A DNA stretch of 64,000 nt from Phascolarctobacterium sp. (GCA_030531205.1 JAUNOC010000003.1:110800-174799), one strand, 5' to 3'. Numbered from the stretch's first letter, positions 25,657 through 34,581 are shown. Translations and numbers: made by a program. Notes: generated by a model from the sequence alone, not told the origin.

Positions 25657-26156
25657 TGTTGTGTAAATCGTTTTTGCCAATAGTAAATAAAAATTGCCAA
25701 ATATTGATTTTGGGGTCTATGCCCGGAGTTAAATCTTTAACAGAGCAGGAATATTATGCTCATCCAAAGAACAGATTTTGGTCTTTGATGCAAATCTTGT
25801 TGCAAAATAAAGTTGAGGATATGACATATTCAGAGAAAAAGCAACTTTTGTTGCGAAACAAGATTGCTTTGTGGGATACTTTGGCTAATTGTGAGCGGGA
25901 GGGAAGTTTGGATAGTGATATTCTTGCTGAACAGCCCAATGATTTGGTTTCGTTTCTGCAAAAACATCATCATATTGATATGGTCATTTGTAATGGTGGC
26001 AAGGCGGCAGCGGCTTTCAAAAAATATTTTGCCAAACAGATACCAACTTCAATTACAGTTTATTATTTGCCATCTACCAGTCCTGCCAATGCCCGTATGT
26101 CGTTGGATGGTTTGGTTGAGGCATGGGGAAGGATTATAAATAAAAAGAAAGGGTGA
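25656..26156 (+). CDS. DNA-deoxyinosine glycosylase (uracil-DNA glycosylase superfamily)
   Basis: A 166-residue base-excision repair enzyme of the hypoxanthine-DNA glycosylase group. Motif 1 is LILGSMPGVKSL, followed by YYAHPKNRFW, IALWDTLANCEREGSLDSDI, the VICNGGKAAAAF segment and the final LPSTSPANARMSL. Length and motif order match the family. The start is fixed by the family N-terminus (SFLPIVNKN). The mRNA appears leaderless. It is flanked by the P1 element upstream and by a truncated transpeptidase downstream, so it lies in an accessory island. Confidence 0.88.
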   Translation: MLCKSFLPIVNKNCQILILGSMPGVKSLTEQEYYAHPKNRFWSLMQILLQNKVEDMTYSEKKQLLLRNKIALWDTLANCEREGSLDSDILAEQPNDLVSFLQKHHHIDMVICNGGKAAAAFKKYFAKQIPTSITVYYLPSTSPANARMSLDGLVEAWGRIINKKKG

Positions 26157-26463
26157 AAGGGAAAATTACAATCAGTTTGTAGATGTTACCAAAGTGAATC
26201 ACAAGTGTGGTGAGGACGGGGAACGGCTTATAGATTATGTTCCGCAATTCAATTATGTTTTGTTCATTGATTACAACAAGGAAGGTGTGTTTGGCAAGGG
26301 GGCGGCGATTTTTTTACATTGTCGGGGAACTCACAAATATACACATGGTTGTGTTGCGATTACTGAAGATAATATGGTTAAGGTTGTGCAGCGAGTGGAT
26401 AAGAATGTACGAATATGTATTTATCCGCACAAGAACAAAGCGAAGAAAAAGAAGAATGTATAA
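26140..26463 (+). pseudogene. C-terminal fragment of an L,D-transpeptidase (YkuD domain)
   Basis: The frame is open from 26140 but has no plausible start. From about 26161 it reads NYNQFVDVTKVNHKCGEDGE, then a conserved tail with AIFLHCRG and the catalytic THGCVAI (Cys). This is the C-terminal half of the YkuD L,D-transpeptidase fold, which cross-links peptidoglycan; the N-terminal half and signal peptide are missing. Homology begins at the stop codon of the glycosylase gene, so a deletion or insertion joined the two. GTG at 26194 could start an 89-residue peptide, which would not be a complete enzyme. Confidence 0.78.
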
Positions 26464-26468
26464 AATAA

Positions 26469-26505
26469 AAATAGCACTATCTGTATTTGGCAGGTGGTGC
26501 TATTT
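26469..26505 (+). terminator. Probable intrinsic terminator of the transpeptidase fragment
   Basis: AAATAGCAC (26469-26477) pairs with GTGCTATTT (26497-26505) over a 19-nt loop, followed by a T-rich stretch. The next open frame begins inside this hairpin, which supports that frame being a 5'-truncated remnant. Confidence 0.6.
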
Positions 26506-27588
26506 ATTTATCTTTATAATCCAGGTCAGTGGTTTAAGGATAACTTTAAGGAGATTGTAAGGGCAGAGAAAGAACGGGAAAAAAGACAAGAGTATAATCA
26601 AATTTATGAGGCATGGAATGACAATGTTATAATACCTGTCAAAAATTATATTGCCAATTCTTTTGCAAAGAAAAATAATAATAGTACTTTAGAGTTGTGG
26701 GAAATTGGAGATAGGGAAGCAGAAAATATCCATAGATTTATTTCTTTGAATTTAAAGGGATTTCGTCATTTATTGGTAGATAGCGATATAAGACATATTA
26801 GGAATACTCATGGTGCTAATGCAAAAAAAATAAGAGCAGATGAAGTAAGATTAACAGACGAAGATTTTTACAGAATACCTGATATTTTAGCAAACCCTGA
26901 TAATGTAACCGTAGGGAACAGGTCAAGCAATGGTGATGCTACGTTACGTTTTGAGAAAAATAAAAACGATGGTACTGTTACCATCGTTGAAACAATCATG
27001 TCAGATAAAACATTGCGTGTAAAAACAATGTGGAAAGATAAGTATGAAGGTCATAGTGCTAACATAGTTAACCCACCGAATACGTCCAAAAACGCCCACA
27101 ACAATCTTTCCACTATTGAAGCAATTATAAAACAAAAAGGTATAGATGTCAAGCAAAATAATAACGCTTATAATCAACAAGATTTAGGTGCTACCTCTTG
27201 GGACGCGGCAGGGCGTGCCACCATTACCTTAATGCAAAAGGCAGACGCCAGCACTCTTATCCATGAGAGTGGGCATGTATTCTTGGCGGCATTGTGGAAC
27301 GACATTCAAAGGGGTATTGCCACAGAGCAGGAATTAAAAGAGTTTGAAACCCTGATGAATTATGCCGGAATAACCACAGAGCAGTATGCCGCTATGGATT
27401 TTGAAGGTCGCCGCAAAACACACGAGATAATCGCAGAGGCAATGGAGAGTTATGTAATGAAAGGTAAATCCCCCAATAAAGAATTGCGGACATTCTTCAA
27501 ACGGTTTATGAAATTGTTAAACAACATTTATAATATTGCCAAAGGCGGACGGAACAGAAGTGCTAATTATATACCTTGTTCAGCGTAA
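26494..27588 (+). pseudogene. 5'-truncated polyvalent mobile-element protein: PBECR-type nuclease plus zincin-like domain
   Basis: A 364-residue open frame. Its first in-frame start, GTG 26494, lies in a terminator hairpin, so the 5' end looks lost. Residues about 70-190 resemble the Barnase/EndoU/ColicinE5/RelE-like nuclease domains of phage and conjugative polyproteins, with RHLLVDSDIRHIRNTHG, the LTDEDFYRIPDIL segment and VTIVETIMSDKTLRVKTMW. Residues about 245-350 contain HESGHVFLAALW, a zincin-type HExxH motif, followed by an AMESYV helix. Such domains occur in large polyvalent proteins of mobile elements. The gene is AT-rich and has no partner genes. It is most likely a remnant, though the nuclease core looks intact. 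Confidence 0.68.
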
Positions 27589-27636
27589 CAGAAAAGATAA
27601 AACAGAGTAATTGATTTTGCGGGCGGCTTTTTGTTT

Positions 27637-27789
27637 TTGCTCTTCAATAAAGAGCGTTCAAAACAACAAAATTATAAATTCAAAATGGCGACATTTTGAT
27701 ATAATATGTCGCCATTTTGAAAATCAATTTTTGCAATTTCAAAAGTGTTTTAGTGATGAGTTAGTTCAGTGAACAATGGAAAGAGTGAA
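27637..27789 (+). repeat. Modular palindromic element P2
   Basis: It has the same 37 + 53 + 63 nt layout as P1. The core (27674-27726) holds a different perfect dyad of 16 bp, TTCAAAATGGCGACAT (27680-27695) with its complement at 27707-27722, around an 11-nt loop. The loop contains TGATATAAT, a perfect extended -10 box. The left flank forms GCTCTT/AAGAGC (27639-27655) and the right flank contains GTTCAGTGAAC. Upstream it also repeats the 3' arm of the terminator that precedes P1. Only this element and a terminator fill the 275-base gap. Confidence 0.8.
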
Positions 27790-27809
27790 AGTAAAATGAG
27801 TTTGGCAAA

Positions 27810-27858
27810 CAAAAACACCATTTGTGTTGTAATGTCACAGATGGTGTTTTGTTTTTTT
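27810..27858. terminator. Intrinsic terminator at the 3' end of the transglycosylase gene
   Basis: AAAACACCAT (27812-27821) pairs with ATGGTGTTTT (27841-27850), extended inward by TGTG/CACA. It is flanked by A and T tracts, so it can act in either direction; it mainly serves the - strand gene. Confidence 0.75.
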
Positions 27859-27863
27859 GTTAG

Positions 27864-28721
27864 TTATAAAACTACTTTGTCCTCGTGGGCAAGAATGCTG
27901 CCGTTGGATAAATAGATTTCTGCGGATTTGGCTTTCCAACACTGGCTTTGGGTTATGAAGCCGTAGCGTTGCATGGCGTCCAACACCACTTCCTGCCGTT
28001 TCTTTGCTCCCATAGGATTTTCAAAAGGATTCAAAGCACTGGGGGCATTGGGAAGTCCGGCAATAAGGGCGGCTTCTTCAAGCCGTAAAATAATTGGCGC
28101 TTTGTTGAAAAGTTTGTCCGTTGCCTGATTTGCACCGTAGCAATTCATGCCAAAATATACAGAGTTCAAATAGATTTCCAAAATTTCGTCTTTGGAATAT
28201 TTGTTTTCCATAACCAGTGCCAGCATGGCTTCCAATGCCTTGCGGCTCATCGTTTGTTCATTGCTAAGAAAAAGATTCTTCACTAATTGTTGGGTAAGGG
28301 TGGAACCGCCTTCTAACACTTCCCCCGCACTGGTGTTGACCATAGCGGCACGGATTACACTATTGATACTCACAGCACTGTGGGAATAAAAATCGTGGTC
28401 TTCCACAGCGATTACTGCGTGTTGCAAATCAGTTCCCAAACTGTCCAAAGGCAAATAGTCCGTTCTTGCCTGAATGGGACGGATAACTTCGTCCATAAAT
28501 ATCAGGTAATACATAACCCTAACCGGTTCAGGCCATTCATCTTTGGCGGGCAGAAATCTTAAGGCAAATTCCTTAACTCTTTCGGCATTTGGATTAAGCG
28601 GACGTTCTACTCTGTCACCCGGAGCATAGCTTGGTAAGGTGGTCGGTTGGTCAGTGAACAGGTGGTTATAGCCGTAAAGACCTGCAACTATTATAACAAT
28701 TAATATAATTTTTTTTATCAT
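27864..28721 (-). CDS. Monofunctional peptidoglycan glycosyltransferase (GT51)
   Basis: A 285-residue inner-membrane protein with one N-terminal membrane helix (about residues 3-20) and a GT51 domain. It polymerises lipid II into glycan strands on the outer face of the inner membrane. The catalytic Glu lies in VIAVEDHDFYSHSAV, followed by GGSTLTQQLVKNLFL, a Lys/Arg-rich segment and EILEIYLNSVYFG. There is no transpeptidase domain, so it is MtgA-like rather than a full class A PBP. The promoter is an extended -10 only 9 bases before the ATG. Confidence 0.9.
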   Translation of the reverse strand: MIKKIILIVIIVAGLYGYNHLFTDQPTTLPSYAPGDRVERPLNPNAERVKEFALRFLPAKDEWPEPVRVMYYLIFMDEVIRPIQARTDYLPLDSLGTDLQHAVIAVEDHDFYSHSAVSINSVIRAAMVNTSAGEVLEGGSTLTQQLVKNLFLSNEQTMSRKALEAMLALVMENKYSKDEILEIYLNSVYFGMNCYGANQATDKLFNKAPIILRLEEAALIAGLPNAPSALNPFENPMGAKKRQEVVLDAMQRYGFITQSQCWKAKSAEIYLSNGSILAHEDKVVL

Positions 28722-28739
28722 AATGTCTATATTTTACCA
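28721..28739 (-). promoter_or_regulatory. Extended -10 promoter directly abutting the transglycosylase start (leaderless)
   Basis: On the - strand TGTGGTAAAAT (the -10 box is the complement of 28731-28736) is followed by nine bases and the ATG at 28721. No ribosome binding site is seen. The arrangement is nearly identical to that at 57253-57273. Confidence 0.6.
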
Positions 28740-28858
28740 CAATCGGAAAAAATAGAAAATAACTATATACAAATTTTTTAAAAAGTCATACAATTATGTC
28801 ATTAAATTATGGAAGAGAGTTTTCCGAAATTCTTTTCTTACTCCAAAGGAGGTATCAC

Positions 28859-29893
28859 ATGAGAGCAAGTGTTATTGGTGCTACCGGGTTTGCCGGTGTG
28901 GAATTGGTACGTTTGCTTTTGGGGCATCCAAAGGCAGAAATTGCCATGGTTACCAGCGAAAGCAGTACGGGGGAATTGTTGAATAAAATGTATCCCCATC
29001 TGAAGAACCGTTTTGATAAGAGTTTGACTAGTATGCAAGACCTTCAAGGAATTGCTGAGGCGAGCGATGTGATTTTTCTGGCTTTGCCACATGGGCATGC
29101 TATGAAGATTGCCAAAGAATTAAAGAATAGTGATGTTAAGATTATTGATTTGGGCGGAGATTACCGTTTTCAAGACCCGAAGGTTTTTGAAAAATGGTAT
29201 AAGGTGGAGCATCTTGACCCAACTACGAGAGCGGTATATGGTCTGGTGGAATTATACCGTGATAAAATCAAGGGTTCTAAATTAGTAGCGAATCCGGGGT
29301 GTTACACTACTTCAAGTATTTTGGCGTTGGTGCCATTGTTGAAAAATAAATTGGTAAAGACCAAGGGTATTATTGTAGATGCCAAGAGCGGTACTACGGG
29401 AGCGGGCCGTTCCTTGAAATTAGGAAGTTTGTATGAAAGTGTTAACGAAAGTTTCAAGGCCTATGGTGTGGCAAGTCACCGTCATACTCCGGAGATTGAG
29501 CAGGCATACAGTGACTTTGCAGGGGAAGATGTGATTATTCAGTTCACTCCTCACCTGTTGCCTTGTGACAGGGGGATTTATGCAACTTGTTACGCTGATT
29601 TGGCGGACAATGTTACGGATGAGGCAGTGGCTGAAGCATTTGCAAGTATGTACGGCGGTGAGTATTTCATTCGTCTTTTGGGTAAGGGTGTAATGCCTGA
29701 ACTGAAGAATATTCGGGCTTCCAATTATGTGGATATTGGTTGGGAGATTGACAGACGTACCAATAGGGTAATTGTGGTGTCCTGCTTGGATAATTTGGTT
29801 AAGGGAGCCGCAGGCCAGGCGATTCAAAATATGAATGTGTTGTTTGACTTGCCTGAACAGATGGGATTGGAGGCATTGCCGATTTATCCGTAA
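28859..29893 (+). CDS. argC: N-acetyl-gamma-glutamyl-phosphate reductase
   Basis: NADPH-dependent reductase of the acetylated arginine pathway, 344 residues from the ATG at 28859, which has a strong AAAGGAGG site. The frame is open back to 28796, but that part is non-coding. The Rossmann motif VIGATGFAGVELVRLL and the active-site Cys in NPGCYTTSSILAL are present, with the catalytic His region SHRHTPEIEQ. First gene of the argCJBDF cluster. Confidence 0.95.
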   Translation: MRASVIGATGFAGVELVRLLLGHPKAEIAMVTSESSTGELLNKMYPHLKNRFDKSLTSMQDLQGIAEASDVIFLALPHGHAMKIAKELKNSDVKIIDLGGDYRFQDPKVFEKWYKVEHLDPTTRAVYGLVELYRDKIKGSKLVANPGCYTTSSILALVPLLKNKLVKTKGIIVDAKSGTTGAGRSLKLGSLYESVNESFKAYGVASHRHTPEIEQAYSDFAGEDVIIQFTPHLLPCDRGIYATCYADLADNVTDEAVAEAFASMYGGEYFIRLLGKGVMPELKNIRASNYVDIGWEIDRRTNRVIVVSCLDNLVKGAAGQAIQNMNVLFDLPEQMGLEALPIYP

Positions 29894-30040
29894 TTTAGGT
29901 GTCAGGATACAGGGAAAATTCGTAATGTGTAATTCGTAATGCGTAATTATGGTAAAATGTTCCTGTAATTAAATCTTGGAAGGTTAGAATAGAGCGAACA
30001 TTGCCCTCTTGGTGAAGAGGGTGGATTGCCTAAAGGAACA
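29894..30040 (+). repeat. REP-like repeat, copy D
   Basis: It starts right at the argC stop with AGGTGTCAGG, then GTAATTCGTAATGCGTAATTA, the core TGGTAAAATGTTCC plus TGTAATTA (29950-29971), and a 7-bp hairpin CCCTCTT/AAGAGGG (30004-30021). It fills the gap before argJ. Confidence 0.65.
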
Positions 30041-30065
30041 TAATACAGAAAGGGAGAATAAAACA

Positions 30066-31271
30066 TTGAAGAAAATTGATGGTTGGTTGACAAGCCCGAA
30101 GGGGTTTGTGGCGGCAGGTGTAACTGCAGGATTAAAGGTTAGCGGTAAGGCGGATTTGGCTGTAGTGTACAGCGAGAAACCGGCGGCTTGCGGTGCGGTG
30201 TTCACACAAAATAAAATGTGTGCCGCTCCAGTTTTGGTTGATAGGGAAGTTAACAAAAAAGATTATGCCTGTGCCATTGTGGTGAACAGCGGATGTGCAA
30301 ATGCTTGTACAGGTCTTAAAGGATTGGCGGATGCCCGTGAAATGCAAAGTTTTGCCGCAGGTCTTTTGAACATTGATTTGAATGAGGTGTTTGTTTGCAG
30401 TACGGGCGTAATCGGTGCTTTTATGCCTATGGATATTGTGCGTAAGGGTATTAAAAACGCTGTGGCCGCATTGAGCAAGGATGGGGGCGAGAGTTGTGCC
30501 CAGGCCATTCAGACAACGGATACCTTTGTTAAACATAGTGTTTATACAGCGGAAATTGGCGGTAAGACAGTTACGGTGGCAGGCATTGCCAAGGGTGCAG
30601 GGATGATTCATCCCAATATGGCGACTATGCTTACCTTTCTGACAACGGATGCGGCGGTGGCTCCGGCACTTTTGAAGAAAATGGTAAAAGAGGTTGCAGA
30701 CCACAGTTTCAATATGGTTGTAGTTGACGGTGATACCAGCACAAATGACAGTATGATTGTACTTGCCAATGGTTTGGCAGGCAATGCTGTGATTGACAGC
30801 GGCAAGCATCCTGATTATCAGGTGTTTTATGATTTACTGTTGGCGGTGGCAATGGATTTGGCTAAGATGATTGCTCATGACGGTGAGGGGGCTACCAAGT
30901 TTTTGGAAGTGAATGTGGTTGGAGCGAAGAATTTTGCAGAGGCAAAAATTGCGGCTATGGCCATTGCCAAATCGCCTTTGGTAAAAACTGCTTTCTTCGG
31001 CGAAGACCCTAACTGGGGTAGAATTGTTTGTGCCGCAGGGTATAGCGGTGCGGAGATGATTGCGGATAAGGTTAATCTTTCCATCGGTGGTGTTCGTTTA
31101 GTTGAAAAGGGTTTGAATTGCAATGTGGCATTGGAAACATTGAAACCAATCATGTCGGAAAAAGAAATTTCTATGGAGATTGATTTGGCGGCAGGGGATG
31201 CGAAAGCGACAGTGTGGACTTGTGATTTTAGTTATGAGTATGTGAAGATAAATGGCGAATATCATACGTAA
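30066..31271 (+). CDS. argJ: Bifunctional ornithine acetyltransferase / N-acetylglutamate synthase
   Basis: ArgJ recycles the acetyl group from acetylornithine to glutamate. If bifunctional, it also primes the pathway from acetyl-CoA, which would explain why no argA is seen. It has 401 residues from TTG at 30066, preceded at 10 bases by AAGGGAG; the open frame back to 30009 is repeat sequence. The self-cleavage Thr is in HPNMATMLTFLTTD, and the C-terminal EDPNWGRIVCAAGYSGA is conserved. Confidence 0.94.
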   Translation: MKKIDGWLTSPKGFVAAGVTAGLKVSGKADLAVVYSEKPAACGAVFTQNKMCAAPVLVDREVNKKDYACAIVVNSGCANACTGLKGLADAREMQSFAAGLLNIDLNEVFVCSTGVIGAFMPMDIVRKGIKNAVAALSKDGGESCAQAIQTTDTFVKHSVYTAEIGGKTVTVAGIAKGAGMIHPNMATMLTFLTTDAAVAPALLKKMVKEVADHSFNMVVVDGDTSTNDSMIVLANGLAGNAVIDSGKHPDYQVFYDLLLAVAMDLAKMIAHDGEGATKFLEVNVVGAKNFAEAKIAAMAIAKSPLVKTAFFGEDPNWGRIVCAAGYSGAEMIADKVNLSIGGVRLVEKGLNCNVALETLKPIMSEKEISMEIDLAAGDAKATVWTCDFSYEYVKINGEYHT

Positions 31272-31345
31272 TCAGGTATCAGATTTCAGCTGTCAGGTTA
31301 TGGGAAAGTCAGAATGAGAGGGAAAGTCATAGGTATTTTCCAATT
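31272..31345 (+). repeat. Partial REP-like repeat after argJ
   Basis: Only the CAGGT-rich part is present (CAGGTATCAGATTTCAG and CTGTCAGG), directly after the argJ stop. The TGGTAAAATGTTCC core is missing. Confidence 0.4.
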
Positions 31346-31365
31346 TTCAAAAGGAGGAAAAAACA

Positions 31366-32259
31366 ATGGTAATTAATGATACTCAGGTTAAAACTTTGTT
31401 AGAAGCAATTCCTTATTTGAGTGAATTCAAAGGGGAAACCGTAGTAGTGAAATATGGTGGCAATGCCATGTTGAATGATGAACTGAAAAACAGTGTTTTG
31501 CAGGACATTGTTTTTCTGCAACAGGCAGGTATGCGTCCGGTTGTAGTGCATGGCGGTGGCCCGGAAATAAATGCCTTGTTGAAAGTGTATAACAAAGAAA
31601 CTAAATTTGTGGCAGGCCTTAGGGTAACTGATGCGGAAACTATGGGGATTACCGAAATGGCATTGGTTGGTAAAGTGAACACAGATTTGGTTGCACGCTT
31701 AAATCTTCTTGGTGGCAAGGCGGTTGGTTTGAATGGCAAGGACGCCAAACTGTTGATGGCAAAGAAACATATGGCTGATGTAATGGAAAAAGGTCAGGTA
31801 AACTTGGTGGATATTGGCTTTGTTGGCGAAGTTTACCAAGTAAATACGGAAATCATTAATGTACTTTTGGATGCAGGGTATATTCCGGTTATTGCTCCCA
31901 TTGGTTTTGGTAAGGATGGGGAAACTTTCAACATTAACGCAGATATGGCGGCTGGGGAAATTGCCGGTGCGTTGAAGGCATCCAAACTTTTGATGTTGAC
32001 AGATGTACGTGGAATTTACAGTGCTTATCCTGACGAAAATAGTTTTATCAGCACCTTGAATTTTGAAAAGGCAAATGAATTGATTGTCTGCGGCAAGATT
32101 GATGGTGGCATGATTCCCAAAGTACGTTCCTGCATTGCGGCTTTAAGTGGCGGAGCAGGTAAGGCACACATTATTGACGGCAGGGAAAAACATTCTATTC
32201 TGATGGAAATTTTTAGTGCTGATGGTGTGGGAACGGAAGTTATTAAAGAGGTTAAATGA
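31366..32259 (+). CDS. argB: Acetylglutamate kinase
   Basis: Amino-acid kinase family enzyme that phosphorylates N-acetylglutamate, 297 residues. The phosphate-binding Lys is in VVKYGGNAM, the glycine loop is VVHGGGPEIN, and FNINADMAAGEIAGAL and LMLTDVRGIY are conserved. An AAAGGAGG site precedes the ATG. The longer hexameric, arginine-inhibited form cannot be told from the dimeric form by eye. Confidence 0.95.
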   Translation: MVINDTQVKTLLEAIPYLSEFKGETVVVKYGGNAMLNDELKNSVLQDIVFLQQAGMRPVVVHGGGPEINALLKVYNKETKFVAGLRVTDAETMGITEMALVGKVNTDLVARLNLLGGKAVGLNGKDAKLLMAKKHMADVMEKGQVNLVDIGFVGEVYQVNTEIINVLLDAGYIPVIAPIGFGKDGETFNINADMAAGEIAGALKASKLLMLTDVRGIYSAYPDENSFISTLNFEKANELIVCGKIDGGMIPKVRSCIAALSGGAGKAHIIDGREKHSILMEIFSADGVGTEVIKEVK

Positions 32260-32303
32260 GGTGCTTTCAGGTAGCAGGCGTTAGGTTAGGAAAGGTGGGG
32301 TGA

Positions 32304-33497
32304 ATGATGAATAGAGATGAAGTTATTGAGACAGCGGAAAAATATTATTTGCCGGTATTTGGCAGGCAGAAACTTGTACTTGACCATGGCAAGGGCTGCC
32401 ATGTGTGGGACAAGAACGGTAAGGAATATATTGATTTTCTTGCCGGCATTGCCGTTAATTCTTTGGGATATGCCCATCCGGCACAGGTTAAGGCGATTAC
32501 TGAGCAGGCAGGAAAATTAGTTCATTGTTCCAATATCTTTTATACAGAAATTCAGGCACAGGCGGTGAAACTAACTTGTGAGGTCAGTGGCATGGACAGA
32601 GTGTTTTTCGCTAACAGTGGTGCGGAAGCCAATGAGGGCGCTTTGAAATTAGCGAGAAAATATGGCACAAGTAAGGATGCCAAGAAGTTCCGTATTATTT
32701 CCGCCAAAATGAGTTTTCACGGACGGACAATGGCGACATTGACAGCAACTGGGCAGCCCCATTATCAAGAAGGTTATGCACCGTTACCGGCAGGTTATGA
32801 ATATGTGGAATATGGTAATATTGATGCTTTGACACAAATGATGGATGAAAATGTTTGTGGTGTATTGTTGGAACCGATTCAAGGCGAAGGCGGAGTGCAT
32901 GTTCCTCCACGAGATTATCTTGCCAAAGTCCGAGAATTATGTGACAAGTATGATGCAGTATTGATTTTTGATGAGATACAAACAGGTGTGGGGCGTACGG
33001 GAGTGTGGTTTGAGTATATGAATGTTGGCGTTAAGCCGGATGTTTTGACTTTTGCCAAGGGCATTGGCGGAGGTTTCCCTGTTTCTGGTTTTGCGGTAAC
33101 AGAAAAGTTTGCTCATGTGTTCAACCCTGGCGATCATGGTGGTACTTTTGGTGGTAATGCTTTGGCAATGGCGGATGTATATGCAACTCTTTCTGCGATT
33201 AAGGCAGAAAATTTAGTTAATAATGCTAAAGAAAAAGGACAATATTTTAAGGAACAATTGGAAAAACTGGCAGTAAAATATCCCGAAAAGATTTATGAAG
33301 TGCGTGGCAGGGGGCTGATTTTAGGCATTGAAACCACTAAGCCCGCCGCTCCTATTTTGGATTCTTGTCTGGAAGAAGGAATTATCGTTAATGTAACGGT
33401 GGGGAATGTTGTACGTTTGGTACCGCCACTTGTAGTTACCAAAGAAGATATTGATAAGGTAGTGAAAGCATTGGATAATGCTTTTGCCAAGTTTTGA
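32304..33497 (+). CDS. argD: Acetylornithine aminotransferase
   Basis: Class III PLP aminotransferase, 397 residues, which converts acetylglutamate semialdehyde to acetylornithine. The PLP Lys is in TFAKGIGGGFPVSGFAV, and the cofactor Asp lies in VLIFDEIQTGVGRTG. NSGAEANEGALKLARKY is the family signature. Tandem ATG codons at 32304 and 32307 are both possible starts. Another REP-like CAGGT stretch lies between argB and this gene. Confidence 0.94.
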   Translation: MMNRDEVIETAEKYYLPVFGRQKLVLDHGKGCHVWDKNGKEYIDFLAGIAVNSLGYAHPAQVKAITEQAGKLVHCSNIFYTEIQAQAVKLTCEVSGMDRVFFANSGAEANEGALKLARKYGTSKDAKKFRIISAKMSFHGRTMATLTATGQPHYQEGYAPLPAGYEYVEYGNIDALTQMMDENVCGVLLEPIQGEGGVHVPPRDYLAKVRELCDKYDAVLIFDEIQTGVGRTGVWFEYMNVGVKPDVLTFAKGIGGGFPVSGFAVTEKFAHVFNPGDHGGTFGGNALAMADVYATLSAIKAENLVNNAKEKGQYFKEQLEKLAVKYPEKIYEVRGRGLILGIETTKPAAPILDSCLEEGIIVNVTVGNVVRLVPPLVVTKEDIDKVVKALDNAFAKF

Positions 33498-33509
33498 TGA
33501 AGGTATTTT

Positions 33510-34451
33510 ATGGCTTTAAGGAATAAGGATTTAATATCCATACATGATTTGTCCGTAGGTGAAGTTGCCCTCATTCTTGATGTGGCAAAAAAATTGAAAC
33601 GGATGCAAAAAGAAGGTGTCCCCCACAGGTTTTTGGAGGGAAAAACTTTGGCGATGATTTTTAGCAAAGCATCCACCCGTACCAGAGTTTCGTTTGAAAC
33701 AGGTTTTCATCAGTTGGGCGGGCATGCTATTTATTTAAGCGACAGGGATTCCCAACTTGGTCGTGGTGAGCCGGTGCGTGATACGGCAAGGGTTTTGAGC
33801 CGTTATGTGGATGGCATTATGATTAGAACTTTTAGCCATGACAGTGTTAGGGAATTGGCACAATATGCCAGTATTCCTGTAATTAACGGTTTGACAGATT
33901 TGCTCCATCCTTGTCAGGCGTTGACGGATATGCTTACAATGCAGGAACATTTACAGGCAATAAAGGGACGCAAATTTGTTTATATTGGTGATGGCAACAA
34001 TATGACTCATTCTTTGATGTTCGCTTGTGCCAAGTGTGGCGTGAATATGGTGGCTTGTTGCCCGGATAAGCATTTGCCAAATGCGGAAATTGTCAAGCAA
34101 GCACAGGAAGATGCCAAATTGACTGGTTGTAGTGTTGAGTTGGAAAGCAGTCCGCAAAAGGCGGCAAAAGGTGCGGATGTAATTTATACAGATACTTGGG
34201 CATCTATGGGGCAGGAAGCGGAACATGCCCAAAGGGTCAAAGAATTGCAAGATTATCAGGTTAATAGCAAGTTGCTCGCTTTGGCAAGGCAGGAATGTAT
34301 TGTCATGCACTGTTTGCCGGCATATCGTGGCGAAGAAATCACAGAAGAAGTGCTTGAGGGAAGCCACAGCGTGGTCTTTGACGAGGCAGAGAACAGATTG
34401 CATGTTCAAAAGGCGATTATGGCACTTTTGATGGGAAATGAGAAACTATAA
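33510..34451 (+). CDS. argF: Ornithine carbamoyltransferase
   Basis: Forms citrulline from ornithine and carbamoyl phosphate, 313 residues. The carbamoyl-phosphate motif SKASTRTRVSFE is present, as are HPCQALTDMLT and the ornithine-site motif VMHCLPAYRGEEI. It starts 12 bases after argD. A terminator follows, and argGH have their own promoter. Because it lies in a biosynthetic cluster, the catabolic (arcB) reading is unlikely. Confidence 0.94.
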   Translation: MALRNKDLISIHDLSVGEVALILDVAKKLKRMQKEGVPHRFLEGKTLAMIFSKASTRTRVSFETGFHQLGGHAIYLSDRDSQLGRGEPVRDTARVLSRYVDGIMIRTFSHDSVRELAQYASIPVINGLTDLLHPCQALTDMLTMQEHLQAIKGRKFVYIGDGNNMTHSLMFACAKCGVNMVACCPDKHLPNAEIVKQAQEDAKLTGCSVELESSPQKAAKGADVIYTDTWASMGQEAEHAQRVKELQDYQVNSKLLALARQECIVMHCLPAYRGEEITEEVLEGSHSVVFDEAENRLHVQKAIMALLMGNEKL

Positions 34452-34495
34452 CAAATTAAAAACTAAAAATTATAGTAATATGTTTTAGTGAATAG

Positions 34496-34522
34496 AAAAA
34501 AGTGGCGAAAGCCACTTTTTTC
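34496..34522 (+). terminator. Intrinsic terminator after argF
   Basis: AAAAAAGTGGC pairs with GCCACTTTTTT around a GAAA tetraloop, an almost ideal terminator that ends the argCJBDF transcript. Confidence 0.93.
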
Positions 34523-34581
34523 TTATGTTTTCTGAAAAGTGAAGGATTGTTGCTTGTGCCAAAGTGATTTATTTTATTGAT

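Noticed and set aside
26194..26463. Complete small L,D-transpeptidase gene starting at GTG 26194
   Set aside because: The domain similarity runs upstream past this codon to the glycosylase stop and the N-terminal half is absent, so it is a fragment.
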